From Maritalea sp047634455 (GTDB lineage Bacteria; Pseudomonadota; Alphaproteobacteria; Rhizobiales; Devosiaceae), in contig NZ_JBLIAI010000019.1 in the NCBI RefSeq assembly GCF_047634455.1, positions 1-44,985 of the forward strand: a stretch of DNA of 44,985 nt. The letters run 5' to 3'. This document shows, one piece after another, positions 44,829 through 44,985 of the stretch. Every line of letters begins with the position of its first letter. The stretch's first letter is position 1. A model generated the notes under the pieces. The model had not been told where the DNA came from and ran no database searches. It saw nothing but the letters and a program-made list of their open reading frames with translations. Made by a program: the position numbers and the translations under genes.

Positions 44829-44985
44829 CTACTCCTTGTGTCCGGTATCTAGGCGACGTTCCATGTACATGGAATAACGTGACATACCGAAACAGAATAC
44901 CCAGAACATTGCGGCTGCGAACAAATAGCCGGTTGTTGCCTGGTGAGGTGATTTCCATTCAACTTGCGCTGTCGTTGCTTGCACT
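44829..44985 (-). CDS. aapM: General amino-acid ABC transporter permease, C-terminal end (AapM, cut by window edge)
   Basis: Only the last 51 residues are in the window. They contain a final membrane helix (TTGYLFAAAMFWVFCFGMS) and the typical Aap permease tail RYSMYMERRLDTGHKE before a TAG stop six bases upstream of aapP. The tail and the following ATPase identify it as AapM rather than AapQ, as M precedes P in this operon. Confidence 0.8.
   Translation of the reverse strand, partial: VQATTAQVEWKSPHQATTGYLFAAAMFWVFCFGMSRYSMYMERRLDTGHKE

Overview
The window is chromosomal DNA from an alphaproteobacterium, most likely a marine-type Hyphomicrobiales (Rhizobiales) of moderate G+C. The evidence is gene order: the blocks dgt-argS-SPOR-scpA-scpB with a divergent erpA-xthA, and valS-popZ-tolC-pcm, are typical alphaproteobacterial synteny. 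PopZ, the Aap amino-acid transporter and a TTAA-N7-TTAA (CtrA-like) box before tolC point the same way. Genus cannot be fixed from the sequence.

Layout. 1-9.3 kb: housekeeping genes. These are a truncated ABC ATPase, chromosome segregation scpB/scpA, a SPOR-domain protein, argS, dgt, erpA, xthA and a Sel1-repeat protein. nagZ, normally between the SPOR gene and scpA, is absent. 9.3-17.3 kb: ilvD, valS (with a clear intrinsic terminator), popZ, tolC and pcm. 17.4-19.5 kb: tRNA-Cys, an alpha/beta hydrolase, mobA and tRNA-Asn. 19.6-34.8 kb: a large polyamine uptake and catabolism locus. 34.9-37.4 kb: ubiT-ubiU-ubiV for oxygen-independent ubiquinone synthesis, behind a perfect FNR-type box. 37.4-42.9 kb: sulfate activation (cysD, cysNC), cysteine synthase, an alanyl-tRNA editing protein and a GFA-family protein. 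42.9-45 kb: the end of a general amino-acid ABC transporter operon (aapM, aapP) followed by an extra substrate-binding protein.

How the polyamine locus fits together. One minus-strand operon runs glutamine-synthetase-like PuuA, PuuB oxidase, then PotF-G-H-I transporter. Its divergent neighbour is a GntR/FCD regulator. A second set holds an aldehyde dehydrogenase and an agmatinase-family ureohydrolase on the minus strand, then on the plus strand a second GntR regulator, a second PuuA-like enzyme, a SpuC-like aminotransferase and a second PuuB oxidase. The locus therefore mixes the gamma-glutamylation route and the direct transamination route, with no PuuD hydrolase in view. The palindrome ATTTGATCAAAT and close variants sit in the speB/gntR-2 gap (two copies) and just before the second puuA (an 18-bp perfect palindrome), a probable operator of the second GntR protein.

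The most notable structural feature is a 261-bp MITE-like element. It has near-perfect terminal inverted repeats and a TA duplication, and it is inserted exactly in the stop codon of the second puuA, separating it from the aminotransferase. I found no CRISPR array, rRNA, prophage or intact transposase. Nearly every protein belongs to a known family; the novelty is in the regulation and arrangement.
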